The notes beneath the pieces are model-generated. The model was not told the origin of the DNA, did no database searches, and worked only from the letters and a program-made list of their open reading frames with translations. Below, piece after piece: positions 43,743 to 55,600 of a DNA stretch of 64,000 nucleotides (position 1 is its first letter; each line of letters starts with the position of its first letter). Position numbers and translations under genes: made by a program. The stretch is from Hippopus hippopus (lineage: Eukaryota > Mollusca > Bivalvia > Cardiida > Cardiidae). The stretch lies in NCBI GenBank assembly GCA_946811185.2, contig OX328104.1, positions 17,553,352 through 17,617,351 of the forward strand, read 5' to 3'.

Positions 43743-43750
43743 TGACGTCA
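43743..43750. promoter_or_regulatory. CRE-like palindrome TGACGTCA with adjacent ETS-type site
   Basis: A perfect TGACGTCA is followed at once by TTTCCGGA (ETS core). About 110 bp on there is a possible donor (ATTT|GTAAGTAAAG, 43856-43868), so a plus-strand non-coding first exon may start here. Function is inference. Confidence 0.4.
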
Positions 43751-44636
43751 TTTCCGGACGTTGTATTCGAATTTGTTTGGTTGTACGACGATACCTGAGA
43801 GCACTGTAGCGAGTTTTATTATTGAGGAGAAAGTGTCCCACATGCTATAAAAATTTGTAAGTAAAGTTTTTTAATACATATTTAAAACTGAAAGAATCAT
43901 CACCAAACATTTTTATATTTGCACGAAAATACGTTTTTTGTTTAGTTTTGAAATATGGTCTCGTTTTAGGAAATTCCAGTTACATATTTCTATAATTCGA
44001 AAAATAGTTTGTTCTCTCAAATATCCCTTATCAAGAAAAATAACGTCATTTTCTTCATTTAACACACTTTTAAGCTTTTAATTGAAAAAGTAGTCCTCTG
44101 TACTAATAAATGTTTTCTGTAGGAAAATACGCTTTTTCTTGCGACTGTAATGATATACAAATTAAGGTATGTTTTTATTTACTAATGTTTTTGGCGGTAA
44201 ATTAAGTTGTTCCCATGAAATGTCCCCAGACGTTATTTTTCCAATAACGCTGACGTTAAAAGATATTGATTACCTTAAGGAAATGCTCTTTATAAATAGT
44301 CATTGTAAATTTATATTAAAAAAAAAAAAAAAAAATGAAAAGAAAATATTCATGCGGCTAGAATTCATAACATAGATACTTCTGATATTCTTAAACAAAA
44401 GGTAACAGTCTGTAAGTCTCCTAATTTTACCCCTTTCTTAGGTTTGAGATATGGAGAGACCGTCCTGTAAATTGACAAAAGAAATTCGCCTTTATTTTTC
44501 ATCCCTAGTCGTTTCGCCCCGAATCCTAGTCGTTATAGTTTCAGTACTGTATGTACACTTAGTTTGAGTTCTTCAGGGCTATTTACATTTCGCTAGAGCT
44601 GAACACTTTCTTTGTAAACTGTTTATTTATCTACAG

Positions 44637-45357
44637 GCGCCCAGGATGCAGCGGGAGGGCTACTGAAGAGACAGGCAGATATTGCGGTACTCCGTGGATT
44701 ATGTCTCATTCAGAATGCACGTCATCTTTATGACTTTGGCACCAAACATCTTCAAGACTCAAAGTCAGGGGACAAAACTCGCATATTTCGTTACATAGAC
44801 TCCATCAACCGTGATCATGATATTCTTTTTAAACCCGTACCCAACATAAGAAGTATGCATAACGTCGTGCACATGCCAATGAACCTGGTTTTGTGTACCT
44901 TATTTAGTGAATTGTCATGTTTTTCGTGTGATCAGTGCTCTAGAAAAAATTACAAAGACTGTGAAAATCTAGATCACGTTGGAATTACGACAAAGCATCA
45001 GATGATTCGTGAAAGAGTGCCGGTATTGGAACAGGAAATTCTACAAGATCAAGAATCATTAAAAAATTTGGTGTCCCCAGGCCATGTGATCGCCTAATAT
45101 ACTGATGATCCAGGCTGCGATTATTACCTGATGAAAGCAACAGAAGCTCTACATACTTCATCAAATCGCATATGATAAAGTAAACGCAAAGAAATACAGA
45201 CTATTAAAATTTAAATCACCAATACGCAGTGGTACCTGTAGCTTCCCTTATATTTGTATGTGCAGAGATTGACTCTAAACAATGTATCGAAATTCCTGAT
45301 AAGCTAAATTTTGACATTCTTACATGTGTAGAAGAAGTGAATGTATTAATGCATTGA
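44637..45357 (+). pseudogene. Broken transposon-type gene fragment, C-terminal region
   Basis: After an acceptor TTATCTACAG the frame reads AQDAAGGLLKRQADIAVLRG, then ...RHLYDFGTKHLQ...FSCDQCSRKNYKDCENLD...SPGHVIA and hits an in-frame TAA (45095-45097). The same frame resumes YTDDPGCDYYLMKATEAL to about 45170. A third piece in another frame, FVCAEIDSKQCIEIPDKL onward, stops at 45355-45357. The GGLLKR-type segment and a C-terminal Cys-containing strand are familiar from uncharacterised, transposon-associated proteins that are abundant in molluscs (recollection, not a search). One nonsense codon and one frame change mark it as decayed unless introns are hidden. Confidence 0.6.
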
Positions 45358-45595
45358 TAAATACATTGATAGGTCCATAACTAAAATATCCTGAATGCTG
45401 TTACTTTTTATTTCACACAGACGCTAAAAACGTCAACTTTGTAAAACGTAAACGTCATTTTATTGTAACGCGGGAGATCACCAGTAATTGACGAGACGTC
45501 AGTCTTTCTACGTCGGTTATTTAATGGTGAAAAAGTAAGTTATTTCGTAAGACTGCAATGCATGAATACACTAATTACATATAGGGAAATACGTA

Positions 45596-46251
45596 CAGGG
45601 TGTTCAAAAATATATGTTACCCTTTCAAATATACCAAAGGTATAAAAATGATAAAAGTATTACAATTTAAATTATACCGTTTGATAAGTCGAAGAATAAA
45701 GTTTTATGACATGCCTAGTATGTAACACAACGTTCAACAATAAAGGCGGTTAGCGCCTTTCAAAACATACGACATCGATTTTTATATCAACTGTTCAAAA
45801 TGACGTCCATTTTCACGTCGTAGGGCATTCAGCCTGCTCATGAAAAAATCGGTTTCAAGGAAATGGTTGGAAAGCATGTTTGATTCATGAGTGATCTCGA
45901 AAACAAAGTGATCATAACCCCCTCACTGGCCGAACATAAGTCCATTGGACTTTCTCTGTGAGGTTATGAGGAAAGCGTGCATAAAGTTTAGCCTCAGACA
46001 ACAGATTATCTCAGCAGTTTCAGAGATGGGACTGATTACAACCCTAACATACAGATCCATGAAAGTGAATTTCATGGTAAGACTGTCTGTCCTGCGACGT
46101 GAAAATACTTGAACACTTGATGTTTACAAATCGATGTTTTTTTGTTTTTTTTCTTCTGACTTATGAAATGGTGTTAACTTTACTGTAATATCTTTATAAA
46201 AATATACCTTTGGTATATTTGAAAAGGTAACATATATTTTTGAACACCCTG
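45596..46251. mobile_element. Mariner/Tc1-like non-autonomous element, 656 bp, TA-flanked
   Basis: TIRs of about 48 bp (CAGGGTGTTCAAAAATATAT...) match with one mismatch. TA lies at 45594-45595 and 46252-46253. The left arm on the minus strand reads SRLNALRRENGRHFEQLI and the right arm on the plus strand reads WPNISPLDFL and RLSVLRREN. These are pieces of a transposase C-terminus, duplicated in inverted orientation. It carries no intact gene. Confidence 0.85.
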
Positions 46252-46253
46252 TA

Positions 46254-48737
46254 CATCTATAGTTAGTTGGGGAGGGGGGGGTATTCCTCTTCCATTCTGA
46301 TCACTATTCAAATTCTAAATCGAGAGACTAGCAAACTGATTGGCTGAGACAGAACGTCACCGTGAGTAGCTCTGATTGCTGCTCGGAGCAGTTTGGGACC
46401 GTTTATAAAGAACTAGAATTTGATCGAGAATAATTCCGGAACACTGTCCCTGATCGATCATTCGAGCAAAACTATTGAACTGTTTTTTCGAAGAAAGAAT
46501 CATAAGGATGTGTTTAGACTATATATGAGATGTTTATGACGATTTTGAATACATTAAAGGTCCTATGCTTCCAAAGGTAAATAATTGGGTGGTAAAATGC
46601 ATTTAAATTTACATCATGCCAGTGAACAGTATGGAAATTATTGTGAAAATGACAATCTGTCACGGTCGGTCAAAGTAACTTAGTCGCTGGCAGAAAAATT
46701 AATTTTCAAATCAAGTAAACAGTAAACAAAGGATAGAGCGACCTGACAATTTTTAACTGGTTTTAGTTTTGGTATGGACAAGTTATGGACATAAAAATTG
46801 ATTTAACATAAATTTGAACTAGAAACATATTTAGAAGTTTTACGTGACAGAAAACAAAGGAAGGCTTCAACTGCATTTAGGATTTGTTCTCATGAACTTC
46901 AGATTGAGCGGGGAACTTGAGATAGATGGGTAAAAAGAAAGGAGAAAGATTATGTTGTACATGAAATGTTGTCGAAGGTTAAATATCTTTATTTTCTGAA
47001 TCAAATATATCTCTGCGCAAAGTTATATATTCGAGTACATTTAATGCTAAAACATTGTTAGAATTGATTCTAAAAAAGCAACTGTTTACTCAATGAATAA
47101 AAAAAATTGATTTCCCTGGGCATGTTTATACCTGCATCTAATACTAGAATCACTTAACATGATTCTTGTGTCTAAAAGTTGATGAGTTTCCTGAAAAAAA
47201 AAAGTATCATTTGAGGTATTGTATCATTGTGGAGGGTGTGTTACTAGCCATTAACATGTAATGGGTTAAACTGAGCAATGAATAAATTATTCTTATTCTT
47301 AATAAGTAGGCACGGTAAATCGAACAAATACACGTATTGAAATAATTAAAGTATGATTTCTCAAAACCGAAGTTTTAGTTCTCATTTTATTACCTAGTCC
47401 TACGAGTATCAAAGACATGGGACCAATAGTGTAGACTAGAAAATGGCTTTCCCTAAACTGATTGCTGAATTGTCTTCATTTTAGATTGGATTCAGTTCCT
47501 TGATAATACAAAATACTCTGTGAAGTTTCAAAAGAGTTGGATCAAGAATGCAGACTATGATGTAAACAAGGAAGTCAACAATCGATGTATCATAATATAT
47601 ACATATGGTTAAACTAAAACTATCAAAAATCATGGCCACTTATATCAATTAACTACGATCCCAGCATAACGGATCAATGAATTAATCAGACTTTTAAAGC
47701 AGTTTTAGCAGTTTAATTCACCTTTTACTCGCGATGTTTATAAATGTTCCCCAAAAAATTGGACCTAAAAAATGGCTTACAAATGGTGTCAAATCACCTA
47801 GAGAAGTACTTCCGGGTCGTATGGTGCTAAAGTAGTTCTTAAAAAAAAAAAATGAAACCTTTTTTTGATAGTGCATGGTTCATTGCAGGATTGCTTTTCT
47901 CACATTATTTTCACCTGATGTTTTGAGATAGGGTATTTTGTGCTGAATGAGCTAAAATCCATCTTTCTTTTCAGGACTATTTCTTGTGTGTGGATGCTGG
48001 AAATTGTGATTACGGGCCTTGTGATGGTTAGGAAAAAGACATGGTACACGCGTTTGACCTAATTTTGTGAAAAATCCAATCGGTCATGATGGATGTATTT
48101 GTTGGAAATTCAAGGGATTAGAGAAGTTTCTGAAACATTTGGAGCATGTTATTCGTGAACGAATGTCGTGGAACATGTGACAATGTGTGGAATTAGCGGA
48201 ATTTACATTGAATTATATAGGAGTCTATTTGAGTGATTTAACACCAAATACGATAGATGTCGTTTTTTGTTGTTGTTGTTGTTGTTGTTGTTTTTCGAGA
48301 TTTACATGTTATAAACGACTTTAAAAAGCACTTTAGGTCAGTAATGAAACGTTTAATAATTTGTCTTTACTCATACGTGTGTCACGAAAAATTAATTACA
48401 TTTATGCTACAATACAGATTAAATGGACAAAAAAGGAAGGTCAGTACCTCGCTGTAGCTTTTTTACAGGAAATTTCACGATGGACCTAAGACGGTAAGGT
48501 GCGCAATAAATGTTCAAATATGAAAAGAACCATCATAAACCTCTCATTATTAAAACTATCCCTTTCCCTTCTTCACGGCCGTTGAAATTGTTCTTGATAT
48601 CAGCAACTAGTCTTGCTGCTACACGCTTTCCTTTTGTCCTGTAAGTAATAATGATAATAATAATAATGAGAAGAAGAAAGAACCCGACCATCAAAGACAT
48701 AACGCTACGTTCCACGGTAACCGCAAAGCAAACTGCA
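46254..48737. other. Intergenic sequence, no gene identified
   Basis: Mostly unique AT-rich DNA. Visible items: a G-run (46271-46280), a CCAAT-like inverse (GATTGGCTGAG, 46339) about 55 bp before TTTATAAAG (46400), (GTT)n at 48265-48292 and an AAT-rich microsatellite at 48645-48668. A short frame DYFLCVDAGNCDYGPCDG after an acceptor at 47974 is too small to call. Confidence 0.4.
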
Positions 48738-48746
48738 CTAAATTAC

Positions 48747-49472
48747 GGGTGCATGGAAATACCGGAACGGACCGGAATGGACACCGGAATGGACCGGAAT
48801 GGACAGTGGAATGGACCGGAACGGACCGGAATGGACACCGGAACGGTATTTTATGTTACTGATAAGATATTGGTCATTTTCCGACTTCTTCTCTTTTTAC
48901 GTTCACGGGTTCCCGTTTTACAGTCTTTACAGGACCGTTCCGGTTTTTTAATTCAACAAAATCAGGTATTTTTCACTTAAGAGCATGAGGATTCCCACGT
49001 CTGATATTCCATCTTCTTAAAAAAAAAAATTATGAAAGTCTAGGTCTGTCCCCAAGTTCTTTTTTGTTTTTAAAGTCGTTATGTCCAACTTTTCATACCC
49101 TGTAAAGGTCCGTTCAAGCTTACCTAACCTTCTTTACTAGATTTTACTCACAAGGTTATTGTCTTACCCGATATTCTTTCCTTCAAGTTGAAAGCCATTT
49201 CCTTATAGCCTCCGTCGTGCAGGTTCCTCGTTATGCTTAAATGAATATGTTCAAGCTTTTTTCTATTCAAATATCAAATAAAGGATGTAATGCAAGACTT
49301 TTCATCGTATCTTCAGGTCCATTCCGGTCCGTGCCGGTGTCCATTCCGGTCCATTCCGGTCCGTGCCGGTGTCCATTCCGGTCCGTTCCCGTGTCCATTC
49401 CAGTGTCCATTCCGGTCCGTTCCGGTCCATTTCACTGTCCATTCCGGTCCGTTCCGGTATTTCCATGCACCG
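48747..49472. mobile_element. 726-bp fold-back TIR element with CCGGAATGGA repeats and 9-bp target duplications
   Basis: Flanked by identical CTAAATTAC (48738-48746, 49473-49481). The TIRs match over 35 bp beginning GGTGCATGGAAATACCGGAA. Arrays of CCGGAATGGA/CCGGAACGGA (left) and the inverse TCCATTCCGG (right, 49316-49455) extend the arms. A 9-bp duplication with long repeat-rich arms fits Mutator-like or fold-back elements (family knowledge). There is no transposase. Confidence 0.85.
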
Positions 49473-49586
49473 CTAAATTACTACTGACTGGTTCTCGTGT
49501 CGATTTAAAAAGTATGCGAAATATAGAGAACCCGTCTCGTAACTAGCAGTAAATTGATAATAAACAAATGGCGGACGAATGAAATT

Positions 49587-49642
49587 ATGGGTTCTGGACA
49601 GAGTTCCGTTAAAGGCATTCACATTGAACAAAGTGATAAAAC
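49587..49642 (+). CDS. Gene 2 exon 1
   Basis: Starts ATGGGTTCTGG and ends AC|GTAAGG, encoding MGSGQSSVKGIHIEQSDK plus two bases of Thr19. An ATG 17 bp upstream (49570) opens only a 3-codon frame ended by TGA at 49579-49581, a possible short upstream ORF. The AC end joins the first A of exon 2 to give ACA. Confidence 0.75.
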
Positions 49643-52600
49643 GTAAGGCATGGATTAATGCGTTTATTTCAAATTAAAGTTTTCCACCTTAGGGTTGGTC
49701 ACTGTTAAAAAAATAGAATAACTTAAACGTCATTTCTTTACACCCATTTGTAGATACTCGCTTCTGTTTAGGCTAATATGTGTGAAATACTTTTGAAAGG
49801 CATAAACTAGTTATTCTATGGGATAAATTAGTCCTAAAACGGAGAGAACGTGTTCAAATGTATAGGTAGCATTGCCAATATTGACATAATTTCGAAAGTT
49901 TGATTGAAAAATCAATCACTGCCATAACTTTTTCCATCATCTTATGATCCTTCAGTTGGCTGTCTATATTTCCTTTAACAAAGATTGCATCCTAAGCTGT
50001 CTAGTCTTCAATGTTCAAATTTTGTTTTATGCTAAGGTCCAAAACAGCAGCAAAATAGCAATGATAGGACTGGTTTTAGGTCTACCTACTGAAAATGCTC
50101 TCTTCTTTAGTTTATCCTTTACTTTGAAAAAAAAGTGGAATAAGAGTAAATTGGTGCTTACCAGCAGGGATCTTATATACACAGGGATAGGCAACGCAAC
50201 TGGAGTTAAGACCAATTATCGATTTTTCACTGACTTACCTGTATGGCATCCAATAATCCGTTGTCGTTCCTTGCGAGTTATTATCTTCCTTTCAGATAAT
50301 ATAATTCCTTGCCGACTCCGACAATTTTTATATCCGCCAAAGAAAATGCGTTTCAATGTTTACGTCAGTGTTTTTCTATTATTGTTTTTTTCAGTTAAAG
50401 TGTTATTTTTTTTATCTGGAAAATTTAAAGTGTCGACTAATTGGGCGTTTCAGATATACAGGTCATGTTGTCAGTCTTGATTTCACTCGAAGTGTAAATT
50501 GTGAATGGAGATCAAAACGACCCATTACCGAAACAACCTTCTTTTTCGTAGTAACTTAAAATATTTTAATATTTCTGCAGTGGATATCTATTGCAAACAA
50601 TTCGGGAAAAGCACACATCGCCTGTTGAAGGATTAAGTCTAACGTTTCGGAAGTGGGCTGCTTTTGTCCACTCCCTGTATTTGGCATGATCACAAGTGGG
50701 ATATATCAAGTTGTGTATCTGTCATGACATTTCTACTGTCAGTAGTGTCCTCTTCTGTTTATAGACAATACGCATCATTGAAATTAAATATTTATTTTCT
50801 GATTTTCTTCTCCAAATGTTTCAATTTGGTCAGGTCAAAAGCTTCTCATGTTATCAGGAGTGATAAACATTTCACTTGTATGTGGTACAATGTATTAGGC
50901 CAGTAAACACAGAGATCTGTTAATAGTTATATACCCATTTTTCAATAGCAAGCTACACAAAGGGCATATAGAACCAGAAAATTGCCTTCACTGCCCATTA
51001 AATGGACCTTCCAGTACATTTTCAGTTCAGCTACTCTTAAATCACTGTCTTTGACAGAAAAAAAGGAGAATTTCCTGCAAAATGGAAAGAATTAGTGAAC
51101 TTTCTGAAAAAGTAGGCTGGTGAAGTGTGAGGACCTGTCTGCAACTCTGTTCCTACTTTTATACATTGGAATCAATTACATACACCAGTGGCCTTCACAA
51201 TTGCATCATTTCGAATTAACCTGTGTACCTTACAACCTTGTGTCTTTGATGACTTAGGAATATTTAAAGCTTTTTGAAAATATTGTGGGAAAAGAACAAA
51301 ATGCTAGCCTAGCACATGTACCTGTTTTCAGCATTTTTATCCGCAATGTTCAATACCATGCAAAAAAAATCCAATCGTTTGAATCTACTTTCAGTTGTCA
51401 TTTGCTAATACTTTCAATTGGGGATTCCAAAGGCCCCCAAAAATTGTTCTTTGGTAAAAAAGTCAGTAGCATAATTATTAGAAACAAAAAGACAAATCTG
51501 CAATTATCCCTTTGCCACACAACCCCGAGTTCTGATGACCAAGAGAAAGAAGCCTTTTGGAAACATTGCAGAAAAAGGAGAAAATGCTGGTTACTAACAT
51601 TCTCTCCTTTTCCCCAAATGCTTTCAATTATATCATTGACAAATTCCATAATTTGAGTCGCATTTCAATTGTTGTCTGTAAATGCTCTCACTTCATACAA
51701 GTCTACTTCTGTGTTGTTTCAAAAAAAGTTAACAGTGTGGCAAAGTAAAAGTTGCTTTTGACAGGCAATTTTTCCTTCTTTAATAATGGTTTTTTATTCT
51801 GTGTCAGAGAACTTAAGGTTATCTAATAACTTTGAAAGCTTTGATTTTGGACCAATTTGAAAACAGTATAAGTTGTGTAGGACTATGTACAAATTTGACT
51901 TTTAGCTCCTCATACAGTTGACAGCATTGGAAAACATTTGTAAAAGACCAGTTGCAGCCAGTGATCAATTCTTTTCAAAATGATTTCTGTGCTATTAAAA
52001 ATATTATGTTTTTGCCTTTCCTTCAAATGTTTTTCATTTTTTAAATTTTCAAAAAAATTCACACTGTACACAGAAAGTTTATGTTGAAATTGATATTTTA
52101 AAATTTCTCACTAAAAACATCAAGGCAGCCATGAATATTGAGCTACATGTGTGTTACAAAATTAAATGGTGCTGAAAAGTGTGTTCCTTTAGCAAGGTTT
52201 AACTTAATGCCTAATAAATTTGATTTTACATAAATCCACTGTAGAAATCTTTGGAAAACAGTATGACACAAGGACCAATCTTTTTGCGATAAAATGTAAC
52301 ATGCAAATGGTTGGTTGCTTCCGCAAATGTTTTTTTCATTGAATGTAGACTTTTATCTCCTAAAACTTTTTCACTGTGGCAAGTTGCAGTTAATGATGAT
52401 GGTAAAAGTATTGTGTATATGAGATATTATTGGTATATTAAACTATCATTATAATCCTGGTGTATGTCATACAAAGGCCCAAAATATACTTCTCTCCCTC
52501 AACAGAGATTTTCAAGTAGAAACATTCCCAACTCTAGTAATACATGGAATATGGATAGCTGCATTGTTTGCTGTGATACAATTGCAAAATGTTGAAAGCA

Positions 52601-55600
52601 ACCAACCTTCAGGAACACTTTGCCAGACAACAAAATTTGAGACTTGTCTGATTTGGAATTATTTGCAGACAAGAAATGAAATGTGTCACTTGTGTCTTTG
52701 CTGAGAAAATGAGAACATGCTTGCCAACATTTTCTTCTTTTCCCACAATGTTTTCAGATGTATAAATATTTCCCATGGTAGTGAAAACTTAGGATTCAGG
52801 AATACTGGCATCTGTCACAGATTATTAGATAACTCCTTACCACAAGTGTCTTATAAGACTGTAGATACTGAATGTACTGTGTTGTTTGAAGAAACCAAAA
52901 GTATGTCAAATTTAATACATGTACTTTTAGTGTTTTATGACAATAGTGTGAGTAGTGGGAAACCAACATCATGATTCTCAGAGAATTTTGCACAACACAG
53001 ATACATACTTCTCTCCCTCAAAAAATATGTTGATGAGGAAAAGCAACACGCAGCTTGTGCACACAGTTGTGCAAATTCAAAAAACAAATAGATAAGTATA
53101 ATGGCTGCTATGATACAACTAAAATGTTGTGAAACATTGCAAATTGAGCAAGCATCCTTAACTTTTTGCCAGATTACAAAATTTTGGACATGTCTAATTT
53201 GAAAGCATTTGCAGACGGCAAATGAAATGCAACTGAAATGAGGAGACTTGTTTTTCCTGGGGAAATGAGAAAATGTGACATGTACTTACCGGTAGTTTCT
53301 TCTTTGTTCACAATGTTTTCGGAAGTATGGATATTCCCCAGGTTAGTGAAAACTTAGGATTCAGGAATACTAGCATTTGTCACAGATAATTAAATAACTC
53401 CATACTTCTAGTGGCTTATTGAGCTATACATACTAAATATACTTTGGTGGTAGAAGAAGCTCACAGCTTTCATATTCAAATACATTAATTTCACTTTAGC
53501 ATTTTTCTTGCAGGTTTGTAGAGTTCACAGCTGATTTGGTCTTTAATATTCCAAGTTTTCAAGCCCAGCTTCAGTTTTATACTAGCACACTTTATACAGA
53601 ATTACAAAACCATCTACAATGTCATTCTTCTGTTCACAGGATGCATCACAACAGTATGTTGACAGCTCTTGAAACCATGTTTTGAAGTGTTTGTGCTCTC
53701 ACAATACATATCTGGAAAAAAAATATAGAACCAATTGAATTTCAAATTTCTCCTTTTTACAAAACGTAACATTTTAATTCTTCAGTTACGTTGCAAAATA
53801 TGGTTTTATTTTCACACGGTTAGACTATAATGGAATTTGTTCAGGATATGGTCAACTATCAGAGATCCAATCATTTTTTACTAATGTGCGGTACTGCGCT
53901 TCCACCTTTACTGAAATAACCCCTTTTTAGGCTGCCATCTTGCAATTAAGACCGAAAATAGCCAAGTTTTTGAGCCCACAGTTATCCAACCTTGGTATCG
54001 AAAATCACTAGATTTGATTTAAAAACAAAAAGAAATACTTACTGCTTATAAATATGTCAAAATCTGAACAAATTTATTTCTAAAAATAAATTGAGAATGC
54101 TACAACTATCACTAGGGTCCCGCCAAATTCACCACATTGGTCCGCCATTTTGTGATGAAATACCGAAAATAGCCCAGTTTTGAGCCCATAATTATCTAAC
54201 TTAAGAATCGAAAATCAGCACAAAATTAGCTTTAATACAAGGAGATGTACTCTATCTCGTGATTTTTACCAACATGTTGCTATTTGGACGCTACTTTATG
54301 TACTTAAAAAGTACTTTTGCACGTCACTAAATCCTCCTGCCGAACATCCCCTACGGGGCAAACATGATTAGGTCATGATTTTTTAACGCCAAAATAAGCA
54401 TATAAAACAAAATCTCCGAAAAAATTGATGTTACATATATTCTAAGCATGTAAATATTCGGAAACTTACCTGTTGAGAAGGACGTATGGGATAACCAAGC
54501 AAAACGTTGATTAAAACTGTGACCGTCGTATGCCGAAATTTAAGATGGCCGCCGTTTTTTCCTTTGCGTCAATTCGAAAGAAGACAGTGAATAACCGGAA
54601 GTTATACCGCGTTTCCTATCCCTGTATATAAGATCCCTGTTACCAGCAATTTCCTTTTTTGCCTCATTTTTTTTTTATTTCAGAGGTACCCTCGACAAAC
54701 TGAAAATTGCGATATTAAGCTTTGATGTTTATTAACTTAAGTTACAGGGGTAGAAATGAAATTCCACTGGGCTGTATGTGTTACTCAATTATTGTCCTTC
54801 AAGTATACAAGACATATCTGATTTATTTCAAATATTCAAAAAATTTATTCAGCAAGCATGACACAACTGACACAAGGCAGCCATTTTGTCTTGCAGGTAT
54901 ATTCGCTAAAAGTCAGAATAAACCAGTGTTTTAGAAATAGACTGACCTTTAATCTCCACCTCTAACACAGTCACATGACACCCATTAACATCAAAACATT
55001 GTGGAAGTATGATAATTTTCAAATGTGCTTCTGTCTATAGTTTTTATGAGAATGAGTCTTTGCGCTAATGAAATTACCTTTTTTGAATATGAACTTTTCC
55101 AAGTAGCCCATTTGCCTACTTAAACCTCATTTTTTGCAACTTTTGCAGATGATAACTAAATCAACAAATGGTATGACCTCATCAGCCTCAATTTCCATAA
55201 AGTATCATGTGACTTATAAGAAAAACAAAATGGTCGCAAACTTTGATGTATCGCGATTTTAGATGATTTGACGATATGTCTTGTTACCTAAGCCGTAATT
55301 TACTATTTTTCCTCTGCAGATGCTTTCTTTTTTTAATTTAGAACTTTGTCATGATGTAAAAATCTAGTTTAAATCAGATTATTTTTCGTATGTTTCAGAT
55401 CTCAGGGTCCTACAAGCTCAAAAAAGAGAAAAAATGTGACTGCAGTTGTTTCGAAAGATTCAGGAGATGAAGTAAGAAAAAGGCTCTTCATATGAGCCAT
55501 GATGTGGGAAAAGGGGATTTAATGTCTTTTCATAAAGCATTATACCAAAGCAAGTCATTCCATAATATGGATCCATTTTGTTTAACAACCTGCTGAATCA

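Larger units (their letters stand above)
50166..54639. mobile_element. 4474-bp TIR element inserted in a family A relic, 8-bp target duplication
   Basis: The ends AGGGATCTTATATACACAGG and (complement) CAGGGATCTTATATACAGGG are flanked by TTACCAGC at 50158-50165 and 54640-54647. The flanks (GTGCTTACCAGC | TTACCAGCAATTTCC) are the centre of a decayed family A palindrome. The interior has no transposase-like frame. It holds family A relics (51285-51340, 51506-51735, 52610-52770, 53160-53340), an internal tandem duplication (52487-53470) and repeated CCGAAAATAGCCCAGTTTT sequence (53950, 54160). The 8-bp duplication suggests hAT-type ends. Confidence 0.75.

Noticed and set aside
47974..48028. Possible exon reading DYFLCVDAGNCDYGPCDG
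   Set aside because: Only 18 codons, with a weak donor (GTTAGG) and no partner exon. It could be a remnant of the same transposon-type gene as 44637-45357, but this is unsupported.
49241..49546. Open frame with repeated SGPFRSVPV-type units
   Set aside because: It is the CCGGAATGGA/TCCATTCCGG array of the fold-back element read as codons, with no start context or splice support.
49944..50480. 178-codon open frame on the plus strand
   Set aside because: It crosses the left end of the 4.5-kb element and the target duplication, so it joins unrelated DNA. Its composition is Phe/Leu-rich, as expected from AT-rich noise.
53510..53700. Extra gene 2 exon after the acceptor TTTCTTGCAG at 53516
   Set aside because: It lies inside the 4.5-kb element, has no in-phase donor, and exons 1 and 2 already join perfectly without it.
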